A stretch of DNA of 64,000 nucleotides, taken from Shimazuella alba (GTDB lineage: Bacteria > Bacillota > Bacilli > Thermoactinomycetales > Thermoactinomycetaceae). The stretch covers positions 62,001 to 126,000 of the forward strand of contig NZ_WUUL01000003.1 in NCBI RefSeq assembly GCF_009831235.1, written 5' to 3'. Shown here in pieces: positions 17,328 to 27,116 of this stretch. The notes under the pieces were generated by a model. The model ran no database searches. It was not told the origin of the DNA and saw nothing but the letters and a program-made list of their open reading frames with translations. Numbering within the stretch: the first letter of the stretch is position 1; every line of letters begins with the position of its first letter. Position numbers and translations under genes: made by a program.

Positions 17328-19586
17328 TTAATCCCCCTTGTGAGTCAGCCTTATCACTGCTGAATCTAGTGCAATTTGGAGACTTTTTGCCAACTTATCT
17401 ATATTGGCTGGTTGTAGCATGGTCAAATGATTTCCATCGACAATAGTGGCATAAACAGTGGAGGCAGTCCAAGACGTCCAGTTTGTGGAACCAATGGTTT
17501 GGCTTCGATCTTCTGCTACGAATAGATGGATCGGAGCACTTACCACCTTACCTAATTGATAGCGAGCAAAAGCAAACCCGTTTTCCAACCATAACCGATC
17601 CTTGGATTTATCTAGAGAAGGTTCAAATTCACCTGTTTTCAGCTGCTCTTCCAATAACTTTCCTTCTTCTTGTTCTAGCCAAGTAGAATCTATCAATGCT
17701 AAAAGTTCTACTTGTTCTCCCAACTTCTCTAATTTAGCTGTCATCAAATGTGCCAAGACTCCACCCATCGACCAGCCAGCTAAACGATATGGTCCAACTG
17801 GCTGTAGCTGCTGAATAAGAGAAACGTAATAATCAGCCATCTCATCCATTGATCCAATAAAATCCGCTTCTCTTTCATATCCCTTTGCTTGAATCCCATA
17901 AATGGTTTGCTCAGCATCTAGCTGTTTCACTAGTTCATAATAACCAAGAACTCCTCCACCCTGCCCATGAATGAAGAATAATGGTGTTTCCGCCTCGTTG
18001 CCTTGCTGTAGTAAAACAATGGACTGAATGGGTTGATTGTGCTCCAGTTGATAGCAAAGTTCAGCAATAGTCGGAAACTGAAATAACTTTGCCAGTGGTA
18101 ATTTGTATCCTAAATCTTGTTCAACTCGAGACATGATTGCTAGCGCATCAAAGGAATGACCACCTAATTCAAAAAAGTTTTTATGAATGTCGATGAACTG
18201 TTTTGCCAAAACTTCTTCCCAAATTTGCTTCATTGGTTCAATCAGCTTTTCATTTGTTGATACATAGCGGTACTTATGTATCTTTATTTCATCTTCATGA
18301 TCCGCATGCTCCAATGAACAAAGTCGGCCTACCTTTTGTGTCGAATCGCTTATCAGTTGATCCAATAGAATTAGAAGTTGATCTAAATAACTGTCTACTT
18401 CGTCTTTGATAAAAGCGGGGGACAAAAACTGAAACTGCAGGAGAAGCTGTTCTCCTGGACCGGAAACGAACACAAGTGGTATATTACTCTGATCCTGCAC
18501 CTTTAAATCTGTTATACTCATCCCATTTGAAGAAGTAGCATCTGTTTTTGGAGTCGGATAATTTTCAAACACAAAAAGCGTCTCAAACAGCGGCATTCCT
18601 CTTGGAATATCACTCCAACCCTGGATATCTACTAATGATAGATACTCATACTTTCGTTGTTCTATCTGCTGTAATTGAAGAGTTTGCAACCAATCTACTA
18701 ATCTCAGATCTTTGTCTACAATCACTCGAGTTGGCAAGGACTGAATGAACAAACCGACCATTTTTTCTATTCCTTCTATCTCTGTCGGTCTGCCTGAGGT
18801 CGTTATTCCATACAATAAATCATTCTGCTTACTAATTCGTTGTAATAGCAGAGCCCAAGCTCCTTGCATGACGGTGCTTAAGGTTAGCTGATTGGCTTTT
18901 GCAAATCGCTTCACTTCATCTGTTGTTTTTTTGGAAACATATTTTTTTATACTTTGTGCAGATTGTTTTCCAACTCTTTTCCTCAACAAAGTCGGCGATG
19001 TAATTCCTTTCAGCTGGTGTTCCCAGAAATTTCTCGCTTCGTGTTTCGATCGCCCTGATAACCACTTGATATAGCGGCTATAGGGAACAGGTGACATTGG
19101 CAACTGCTGTTGGTGATACAATTGGATCAATTCCTGTAAGACCAACGGAACACTCCATCCATCTAACAAAATATGATGATGTGTCCATACCATAACTACT
19201 TTCTCTGGCTCCAATTGGATAAAAGCAAGTCTCATGACTGGCGCTAAGGACAAATCTAGTGCTTCTTCTCGATCTTTTTCCATCCAACTAGTTAAATAGT
19301 TAGATTTTTCTTTGTGGGGTAAATGTCTCCAATCGATATATTCTACTTGCAGTTTTACAGAATCATGAACTACTTGATGCGGTTCCTTTAATCCTTTTGA
19401 CCAAAAAGAGGTTCGAAGAACTTCATGCCGCGCTATCAGTATGTTCCACGCATTCAGCCATCTATTTTTATTCCACTCTCCCTCTAACGTCATCGCTAAT
19501 TGGGTGATGTATTCCCCTTTTGTCTGTCCAAATTGAGAGTGAAAATACATCCCTTTCTGTAAAGGGGCTAGTGGATAGATATCACC
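17328..19586 (-). other. Terminal C-PCP-TE unit lacking an adenylation domain
   Basis: After the end of C12 (FVSGPGEQLLLQFQFLSP...) the chain passes through a short linker straight into PCP12 (IWEEVLAKQFIDIHKNFFEL, then GGHS) and the thioesterase. The normal A-domain core motifs (YTSGSTG, YGPTE, TGD, NGK) are absent. C12, PCP12 and TE each keep their catalytic or attachment residues. Confidence 0.93.
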
Positions 19587-22500
19587 TACTCCACGACTTG
19601 GAAGCACTGAAAATTCTTCTAAGGATAGTTTGGACAATGGAAAATCAGCTTGTGTATACACCTGTTCTGAAGTCTCTTCTAACTTAACCATCATGATATG
19701 GACTTCTTGGCAAATGTGATCCAGCAATTGCTTCATCGTCTCTCGTTGATGTACATTTTCGCTGTACCGCAAAGAAAAATTAAGCTGTCCACTAGAAACC
19801 ACACCAAATGCATCTAATAAATACGATCTTTGCATCGATGGATGGACTGTTTCTCCAATCGGCTCTGGAGCAGAGATTAGCACTCCTGATTCTTGGTCTA
19901 ACTGACGAAATTGACCAAGATAATTAAAACTGATGAAACTATGACTATGACTTTGACCCAAAGGTGTTTTTTGATAGGCTGTGTAACGTTGATCTTTCAC
20001 CATACGAAGTGCTTCCAACGCTGTCACATTTTCTTTTACCGAAAAAGGTACGGTATAGAGCTTGGTAAACCATCCAACTGTCCGAGAAACATCAATTTGA
20101 TCTTCCCATACATCCCGACCATGTCCTTCTAAATCAATTGCAATATCTGTCTTTCCTGTCCACTTCACCATCGTCCGAACAAGTGCTGTTAAGAGAAGGT
20201 CTTCCACCTTTGCAGATGATCGCAATAACTTGTCAGTCTCCTCTGTTGAGAAAGTGTAATGAACAAGTTGGCAACATGCTTCCGTATTATCTCCTTCAAG
20301 ATCAACAGGAATCGGAGGTTGTGGTATTTTTGCAGACTGCTTTTCCATCCACTGGTCTTTCATCAGTTGCGTATATCTTTGATAAGATGTTGTCTTTACT
20401 GGTAATTGCATCGGTTTATGCAAATAAAGCTGTTCACTCAGTGTGGCGAAATCCTCCAAAATGATCCTCCATGATACCCCATCTACAACTAAGTGATGGG
20501 CAATAAGCAGCAGACGTGGTTTTTCTTTCTCCCCAAGATCAAAATAAATCAATCTTGTAATAGGTCCATCAGTTAAATGTAAGCTTCGTTGATAAAAATC
20601 AGCTAGACGATTTATTTCGAGTACTTGTTGTTCATAGTGATATGCAGAAATGTCATGTACCTTCATGGAAACGGTACATTCTGCATCACTATAGGCGGAC
20701 CATGTACCATCTTGATGGTGAAATTTTATTCGTAATGCATCGTGATGCTGATGCAATTTTTCCCACACTTGCCCAACTTGATCCAGGGATAATGGCAGCG
20801 TTAGTTGCATCATTACTGCTTGGTTAAAATGATGGAAATTGGTTGATTCTTGGGCAAAAAACCATGATTGAATCGGTGTCAAATGTACTTCTCCAGCCAC
20901 AAGGCCCTCTTCTGCTTCCATATGCTCTTTTTGTATGGCAACTTTGGCAAGTTCTTCTACCGACTGATACTGAAAAATTTGTTTCGGAGTTATGCTCACT
21001 CCTGATTGACTGACCTTGGCAATCACTTGCAAACTAAGAATGGAATCCCCACCTAAACGGAAAAAGTTATCTTTTCGATACACGACTGGAACTCCAAGAA
21101 CTTCTTGCCAAGTATTCGCAATAATCTGCTCCATTTTTCCTACTGGAAGTTCATCTGTAGCATGAAAAGCAACGGGGTTTGGTAATGCTTGACGATTCAT
21201 TTTTCCATTTTCTGTCAAAGGAAGCTTCTCTAACACTACATAAGCGGATGGAATCATATAGTCTGGTAATACACCAACTAAATAATCGCGAATTGTATTT
21301 GTATCTAATACAGAATCGCTGGTAAGATAAGCGCACAATCGGTCTTCATTTGCAATCACGATGACATCTTTCACAGTTGGAAATTGGGCAATAGTAGATT
21401 CAATCTCCCCGAGTTCCACACGAAATCCACGTATTTTAACTTGATGATCCATTCTTCCGAGAAAAGCAATATTGCCATCGTCAAGATACCGGGCAAGATC
21501 CCCTGTTCGATAGAGCCTTCCAAATCGTTCATGCTCCAGAAAGCGTTCTTTCGTCAAAATGGGCTGACCAGCATAACCCCTTGCCAAGCCATCTCCACCA
21601 ACAAATAATTCTCCAACTGCTCCAATGGGCACTTGCTGAAGCAAATCGTCCAAAATGTATGCGGTAGAACCTGAAATCGGTTTACCAATCGGAATTGCGT
21701 CACCAGACCAATCTGTTGGAATCGGATAACAACAGCTAAAGGTTGTATTTTCCGTTGGACCATATCCATTAATGACTTGTACCCCGCCCATTTCTAATAC
21801 TTTTTGAACATGCACAGGAGAAACGACATCGCCGCCTGTAAGTAACTGTTTTACTCCTTTTAATGAGCTCAATTGGTGATCCACCATCAAACGAAACAAT
21901 CCTGCTGTTAGCCATAAAATCGTTATACCATTGCTTTGAATTGCATCTCCTAATTGAGAAAGCGAAGGTAGTTCTGGTGGCATAATTACAAGTTTCGCAC
22001 CATTTAGTAGCGAACCCCATATCTCAAAAGTTGCTGCATCAAAAGCAACAGGGGCTAACTGCAAGAACACATCATCTGATGAAAGCGAGACATAATTGGC
22101 GTTTTTGACTAGACGAACAATCCCTCGATGGGTAACTTCTACCCCCTTTGGTTTACCAGTTGAACCAGAGGTATACATGACATAAGCAAGAGAATCCATG
22201 TATGCTTGTGGTTTTAAGTTGGTTGTGGGCTCTTGTGCTATTTTGACTAGCTCTTGATCCATGACACAGCAGTACATCTGTCTATCTTGGAAACGACTCA
22301 TCCATTTTTGCTCAGTAATCACAAAGGTAACACCAGAATCTTCTACTAAGTATTGAAATCGATCTTTTGGGTAAGCAACATCAAATGGCACATAAGCTGC
22401 ACCTGCTTTTATAATTGCCAAGATTGTAATAATTAACTCAGGAGATCGATCGAGACAAACACCAATCTTCGCTTCTGGTTTTACCCCTTTTTTCTGCAAA

Positions 22501-25500
22501 TAATGAGCCAACTGATTTGCCAGAAGATTAACCTCTTCAAATGACATCATCTTATCTCTGGATTGCAATGCTATTTTTGTGGCAGAATACTGAACTTGCT
22601 CTTCCCAGATTTCCGCTAATGAACGATTTGGATAGTCAGATACGGATCGATTTTGATGATGAATAAATGCTTCTTCCTCTTTTGTTAACAATGATATATC
22701 TCGAATAGGTTGAGAAGGATCTTGGATGATAGCTTTGATTAATTGAAGATATTGCTTGATCATCCGATCTACTGCTCTTTCACTAAATAAATCGGAATTA
22801 TATTCCCAAGCACCTTCTAATCCGTTTGGAGTATCCATCATCGTGAGTGTCATATCATACTTTGCTGTCTCCTGAACAAACGAATAAGGTGATAATTGGA
22901 TATCTTGCGATGCTTCTAACTGTACAGGAATGTTTTGCAGAACAAACATCGCTTGAAACAATGGAGTATGCCGCAAATTTCGTTCTGGGGCCAGTTCATC
23001 TACTATTTTCTCAAAAGGAACCGATTGATGCGCATATGCATCGAATGATGTTTGGCGCACACGATTAAGCAGATCTTGAAATGTAGGATTACCGGATAAA
23101 TCTGTACGAAATACAAGGGTATTGACAAAGAAACCTATCAATCCTTCTAATTCCGACCTTGTTCTACCCGCAATCGGACTTCCTACTGCAATATCTTCCT
23201 GTCCCCCATATCGAGATAACCACGTCAGCCAGGAAGCGAGCAAACTCATAAATAAGGTAGTGCCTTCATCCCGACTTAGTTGCTTCCACGCATCTGCTAG
23301 CTCAGGTGATATTGTAAAAGTTTTTGTTTTCCCACGAAAAGTCTGTTCTACGGGTCTTGCTCGTTCCGTTGGGAGTTGTAATACACAGACATCCCTTAGT
23401 TGATTTTTCCAATACTTTAGATGCTCGTCTAGTTGTTTGTCTTCTAAATAATTTTGTTGCCATGCACTATAATCACGATATTGCAAATGCAAGGGTTCTA
23501 CATCCACAGTTTTCCCTTTGCAGTTAGCTTCATAAAAACGAAATAACTCGTTACCAAATATACCAAGTGACCAACCATCAACAATTATGTGATGAAAAGT
23601 AAATACCAATACCCAATTCGTTTCTGTTTCTTGGTAAATATTTACCCTCCATAGAGGTCCTGATGTAAGTGAAAAAGGTTGATGATAAGCGCGATGGATC
23701 AGCAATTCCAATGATTCCGTCTCTTGACGCATATCCGTTAGCATGAACTCAATAGGAGGTACTTGATGAATAACTTGTATTGGAACTCCATCCCGCTGAG
23801 TCATGGTCGTACGTAAACTCTCATGGCGAATCGCAATTGCTTGCAATGCTCGTCGAAATGCTAATACATCTAATTTCCCTTCGATCCGCAATGCATAAGG
23901 CAAATGATAAGTAGATTTATCCTCTAACATCTGATCTAAGAACCAAAGTCGTTGCTGTCCATAAGAAGCCGGAGCAAATTGATTAGATCGATCTAATATT
24001 GGGATTGGAGATAGTTGTTCTTTGGCATCTTTTCTAGCAGTTAATCGCTCAGTGAGTTCCCGAAGTGTTGGATATTCAAATAAATAAGATAGCGGTATTT
24101 CACGATTCCAGATCTCAGCTAATTTGGAACTTACTTGGGTCGCTAATAAAGAATGCCCACCTAATTGAAAGAAATTGTCATCTGCTCGGACATTTTCAAC
24201 TTCCAGTACTTGTTCCCAGACTCCAGCAACTATCTGTTCTTCCGGCGAGAGATTTGCAAAATCTTCAGAAGAAGATCGATGAGAAATAGGTTCTGGTAAC
24301 TTCGTTCTATCCACTTTTCCGTTTGGAGTGAGCGGAAATTCATCCAGATAGACGAATAGATTAGGAACCATATAATCAGGAACAATTTGCTGCAAATACG
24401 ACTCATAGTCTATTTCTTTGTTTGTAGTGATTAGGTATGCTATTAACCGATTATCTTTTGCAACAACAATGGCTTTTTCTACCTCTGGACTAGCATGCAG
24501 GGCAGCTTCTATCTCTCCCAATTCAATTCGATAACCTCTTAATTTTACTTGATGATCTACCCGCCCAAGATACTGGAGTGACCCATCTGAATCATAGGCA
24601 ACCAAATCACCTGTGCGATAAATACGTTGTCCATTCTCAAACGGATGATCAAAATAGCGTTCTTTTGTTAATTCAGGTCTTCCTAAATACCCTCGTGTTA
24701 AACCTTCCCCACCTAAGTAGAGCTCTCCTGGAAATCCAACTGGAACAGGTTGAAGCTGGGGATCAAGCACATACACTGATGTGTTGTCAATTGGCTTTCC
24801 AATAGGAGGTGTTTTTCCACTTAAACGCTCTATTAAAGCGTATGTTGAATACGTTGTATCCTCAGAAGGTCCATATAAGTTATACACCTTTTCGATATGA
24901 GGTAAATAGTATAAGTCATCTACCAAACTGCGCGGAAGCGGTTCCCCAGCAAGATTGATTGTTTTTACGGTTTCAGGTATTCCATTCATTCTTATTAACT
25001 CACTCGCTGCCGATGGTACGGTATTGATAAGCGTGACTGGAACTTGCTTAGAGGCATGAGAAAGATAAAGCGCATTTTCCACCCCAACAACCGTTCCCCC
25101 ACTACTTAGAGGAAAGAATATTTCAAACACGGATAAATCAAAACAAATGGAAGTAGATGCTAATACACCTTGATACTCAGTTGGATCATAAACTTTTTTT
25201 GCCCATTGAATGAGCATGGATACACTATGATGCTCAATCATAACACCCTTTGGTTTTCCTGTAGAACCAGAAGTATAGATCACATATGCAAGTTGATTTG
25301 CATCCACTTTTCTATCTGGATTTTTAGTCGATCTAAATTGCCATTCTAATGTATCCACACAGCAAATTTGAGTGGACGAAGAAGACACGAGGTTCGATAA
25401 CATCTCTGTTGTGATCACGATTTCCGCCTTTGAATCCTCTAGCATATATGCAATACGCTCTTTTGGATATTTCGGATCAAGTGGAACATATGCGCAACCT

Positions 25501-27113
25501 ATTTTTAAAACAGCAAGTAAACTGACCACTAAATCTGCAGAACGAGGCATGCAAATTCCTACTGTTGTTTCTTGTTCTATTCCCATGGTGATAAGATAGT
25601 CAGCCAATTGATTTACTCGCTGATTAAGCTGTTGGTATGTGAGCTCTTCTTTTCCCCATGTAACAGCAATTTGTTGTGGCGTTTGTTTTACCTGGTCTTC
25701 AATCATTTGATGGATAGGCTTTGTCTCTCTTTCCCAACGCGTTTGATTCCAATCTTCCAAAATTAATTTTTCTTCTGGTTTAGTCAAAACAGTAAGTTGA
25801 TCAACATTTTGCCTTGGATTGTAAATGATATGTTCCAAAACCAAAACAAAACGCATTAAAATATCTTCCATTGTTGATCTGGCAAAACGATCCGCTTGAT
25901 ACATTAATTTTATTTGCGTTGTTTCTCCAGGGGTACAAACCAAAGTAATGGGATAATGTGTCTCTTCATTTCCATCGACATCTGTAATCTCCCAATTATC
26001 ATTACTAGTAGTAGAATCTTGACTGATTGGATAGTTTTCCACCACTACAATACTTTCAAACAGATTTGTTCCTCTTGGAACTTCACTCCATCCGTGAATA
26101 TCTACCAATGATGGGGAAGAATATTCTCTTGCTTCTACCTGCTTTGCTTGAAGCTTATGTAACCATGTCAAAACATCTTCTTTTGCAGGAAGCGTCACAC
26201 GTACAGGAATCGTATTGATAAACAATCCTACCATCTGCTCAGATCCTACAAGCTCAGTAGGACGACCAGATGAAGTTGCACCAAAAAGTATATCTGTTGT
26301 ATGGTGAGTCCTGCCTAAAAGCAATCCCCATGCTCCTTGCAAAATGGTACTGATTGTTAGCCGATGTTGCTTTGCCATCTTTTGGATAAAGCTTGTTACT
26401 TCTGCAGATAAAAGTCTAGTAACAGATTGATAGCCTCTATCTCTGGTTTCTTTTCGATCAAATCGCAACGAAAGAGGGGTATCAAACCCTTTTAAATGTT
26501 CTTGCCAAAACGATTTCGCTTCTGTTTGATCTTGTTGCTTTAACCAAGCAATATAATCTCGATATGGCTTTGGAGTGGGTAGCTGTAAAGTTTTTCTTTG
26601 TGAAAATGCCTCATAATATTGAAATACTTCCCCTAATACAATTGGCAGACTCCAACCATCCATTAAGACATGATGATAACTCCAGATACAGGTGAATTCA
26701 TTATTAGCTGTTTGCAAAAAGGTAAAGCGCATCAGAGGAGCTTCATCTAAATGAAAATTTTTTTCTCGATCGTTTCGTTGCGATTCTTTTATCTCAATAA
26801 GCTGTGATTCTTTTGAAAGATGCCGAAGATCTACTTCAATAGCAGGTACAGAAACACCTGAAAAAACGAGTTGTTGAGGTTCTACATTTTCTCCCCATAA
26901 AAAAGCAGTACGTAAAATAGCATGTCTATTTATCACTTCTTGCCATGCTTGAAGAAAAGCAGGGAGCTTAAACTCCCCTTTAATCGAAAAAGTTAGCTGA
27001 GCGATGTACATACCATCGCTCTTTGCCATATCTGAATGAAGCAACATTCCCTGTTGCAGTGGTGTGAGGGTATACATATCCTCCAAATTTAAAGATAAGT
27101 CGTTTTCTTCCAA
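17328..27113 (-). CDS. NRPS-D: modules 10, 11 and terminal C-PCP-TE
   Basis: Last synthetase of the line, 3261 residues. Approximate domains: C10 (8-450), A10 (485-955), PCP10, C11 (1055-1480), A11 (1520-1985), PCP11 (LGGDS), E5 (2085-2500), C12 (2510-2935), PCP12 (active Ser2987 in LGGHS) and TE (3055-3250). Residues at the A-domain binding-pocket positions read DLFNNALTYK for A10 (Ala-like) and DAFWLGGTFK for A11 (Val-like); E5 would make D-Val. C10 and C12 have the DCL-type opening (TLTPLQQGMLLHS, YPLAPLQKGMYFHS) and follow E domains; C11 is LCL-type. C12 keeps HHxxxDG. No A domain lies between C12 and PCP12. The TE triad is Ser3115 (GWSMGG), Asp3142 and His3229. The start is TTG 27113 with GGGGAG seven bases upstream, three bases after NRPS-C. 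The N-terminal LTPLQQGMLLHS looks like a COM acceptor for the E4 tail of NRPS-C. Confidence 0.96.
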   Translation of the reverse strand: MEENDLSLNLEDMYTLTPLQQGMLLHSDMAKSDGMYIAQLTFSIKGEFKLPAFLQAWQEVINRHAILRTAFLWGENVEPQQLVFSGVSVPAIEVDLRHLSKESQLIEIKESQRNDREKNFHLDEAPLMRFTFLQTANNEFTCIWSYHHVLMDGWSLPIVLGEVFQYYEAFSQRKTLQLPTPKPYRDYIAWLKQQDQTEAKSFWQEHLKGFDTPLSLRFDRKETRDRGYQSVTRLLSAEVTSFIQKMAKQHRLTISTILQGAWGLLLGRTHHTTDILFGATSSGRPTELVGSEQMVGLFINTIPVRVTLPAKEDVLTWLHKLQAKQVEAREYSSPSLVDIHGWSEVPRGTNLFESIVVVENYPISQDSTTSNDNWEITDVDGNEETHYPITLVCTPGETTQIKLMYQADRFARSTMEDILMRFVLVLEHIIYNPRQNVDQLTVLTKPEEKLILEDWNQTRWERETKPIHQMIEDQVKQTPQQIAVTWGKEELTYQQLNQRVNQLADYLITMGIEQETTVGICMPRSADLVVSLLAVLKIGCAYVPLDPKYPKERIAYMLEDSKAEIVITTEMLSNLVSSSSTQICCVDTLEWQFRSTKNPDRKVDANQLAYVIYTSGSTGKPKGVMIEHHSVSMLIQWAKKVYDPTEYQGVLASTSICFDLSVFEIFFPLSSGGTVVGVENALYLSHASKQVPVTLINTVPSAASELIRMNGIPETVKTINLAGEPLPRSLVDDLYYLPHIEKVYNLYGPSEDTTYSTYALIERLSGKTPPIGKPIDNTSVYVLDPQLQPVPVGFPGELYLGGEGLTRGYLGRPELTKERYFDHPFENGQRIYRTGDLVAYDSDGSLQYLGRVDHQVKLRGYRIELGEIEAALHASPEVEKAIVVAKDNRLIAYLITTNKEIDYESYLQQIVPDYMVPNLFVYLDEFPLTPNGKVDRTKLPEPISHRSSSEDFANLSPEEQIVAGVWEQVLEVENVRADDNFFQLGGHSLLATQVSSKLAEIWNREIPLSYLFEYPTLRELTERLTARKDAKEQLSPIPILDRSNQFAPASYGQQRLWFLDQMLEDKSTYHLPYALRIEGKLDVLAFRRALQAIAIRHESLRTTMTQRDGVPIQVIHQVPPIEFMLTDMRQETESLELLIHRAYHQPFSLTSGPLWRVNIYQETETNWVLVFTFHHIIVDGWSLGIFGNELFRFYEANCKGKTVDVEPLHLQYRDYSAWQQNYLEDKQLDEHLKYWKNQLRDVCVLQLPTERARPVEQTFRGKTKTFTISPELADAWKQLSRDEGTTLFMSLLASWLTWLSRYGGQEDIAVGSPIAGRTRSELEGLIGFFVNTLVFRTDLSGNPTFQDLLNRVRQTSFDAYAHQSVPFEKIVDELAPERNLRHTPLFQAMFVLQNIPVQLEASQDIQLSPYSFVQETAKYDMTLTMMDTPNGLEGAWEYNSDLFSERAVDRMIKQYLQLIKAIIQDPSQPIRDISLLTKEEEAFIHHQNRSVSDYPNRSLAEIWEEQVQYSATKIALQSRDKMMSFEEVNLLANQLAHYLQKKGVKPEAKIGVCLDRSPELIITILAIIKAGAAYVPFDVAYPKDRFQYLVEDSGVTFVITEQKWMSRFQDRQMYCCVMDQELVKIAQEPTTNLKPQAYMDSLAYVMYTSGSTGKPKGVEVTHRGIVRLVKNANYVSLSSDDVFLQLAPVAFDAATFEIWGSLLNGAKLVIMPPELPSLSQLGDAIQSNGITILWLTAGLFRLMVDHQLSSLKGVKQLLTGGDVVSPVHVQKVLEMGGVQVINGYGPTENTTFSCCYPIPTDWSGDAIPIGKPISGSTAYILDDLLQQVPIGAVGELFVGGDGLARGYAGQPILTKERFLEHERFGRLYRTGDLARYLDDGNIAFLGRMDHQVKIRGFRVELGEIESTIAQFPTVKDVIVIANEDRLCAYLTSDSVLDTNTIRDYLVGVLPDYMIPSAYVVLEKLPLTENGKMNRQALPNPVAFHATDELPVGKMEQIIANTWQEVLGVPVVYRKDNFFRLGGDSILSLQVIAKVSQSGVSITPKQIFQYQSVEELAKVAIQKEHMEAEEGLVAGEVHLTPIQSWFFAQESTNFHHFNQAVMMQLTLPLSLDQVGQVWEKLHQHHDALRIKFHHQDGTWSAYSDAECTVSMKVHDISAYHYEQQVLEINRLADFYQRSLHLTDGPITRLIYFDLGEKEKPRLLLIAHHLVVDGVSWRIILEDFATLSEQLYLHKPMQLPVKTTSYQRYTQLMKDQWMEKQSAKIPQPPIPVDLEGDNTEACCQLVHYTFSTEETDKLLRSSAKVEDLLLTALVRTMVKWTGKTDIAIDLEGHGRDVWEDQIDVSRTVGWFTKLYTVPFSVKENVTALEALRMVKDQRYTAYQKTPLGQSHSHSFISFNYLGQFRQLDQESGVLISAPEPIGETVHPSMQRSYLLDAFGVVSSGQLNFSLRYSENVHQRETMKQLLDHICQEVHIMMVKLEETSEQVYTQADFPLSKLSLEEFSVLPSRGVGDIYPLAPLQKGMYFHSQFGQTKGEYITQLAMTLEGEWNKNRWLNAWNILIARHEVLRTSFWSKGLKEPHQVVHDSVKLQVEYIDWRHLPHKEKSNYLTSWMEKDREEALDLSLAPVMRLAFIQLEPEKVVMVWTHHHILLDGWSVPLVLQELIQLYHQQQLPMSPVPYSRYIKWLSGRSKHEARNFWEHQLKGITSPTLLRKRVGKQSAQSIKKYVSKKTTDEVKRFAKANQLTLSTVMQGAWALLLQRISKQNDLLYGITTSGRPTEIEGIEKMVGLFIQSLPTRVIVDKDLRLVDWLQTLQLQQIEQRKYEYLSLVDIQGWSDIPRGMPLFETLFVFENYPTPKTDATSSNGMSITDLKVQDQSNIPLVFVSGPGEQLLLQFQFLSPAFIKDEVDSYLDQLLILLDQLISDSTQKVGRLCSLEHADHEDEIKIHKYRYVSTNEKLIEPMKQIWEEVLAKQFIDIHKNFFELGGHSFDALAIMSRVEQDLGYKLPLAKLFQFPTIAELCYQLEHNQPIQSIVLLQQGNEAETPLFFIHGQGGGVLGYYELVKQLDAEQTIYGIQAKGYEREADFIGSMDEMADYYVSLIQQLQPVGPYRLAGWSMGGVLAHLMTAKLEKLGEQVELLALIDSTWLEQEEGKLLEEQLKTGEFEPSLDKSKDRLWLENGFAFARYQLGKVVSAPIHLFVAEDRSQTIGSTNWTSWTASTVYATIVDGNHLTMLQPANIDKLAKSLQIALDSAVIRLTHKGD

Positions 27114-27116
27114 CCT

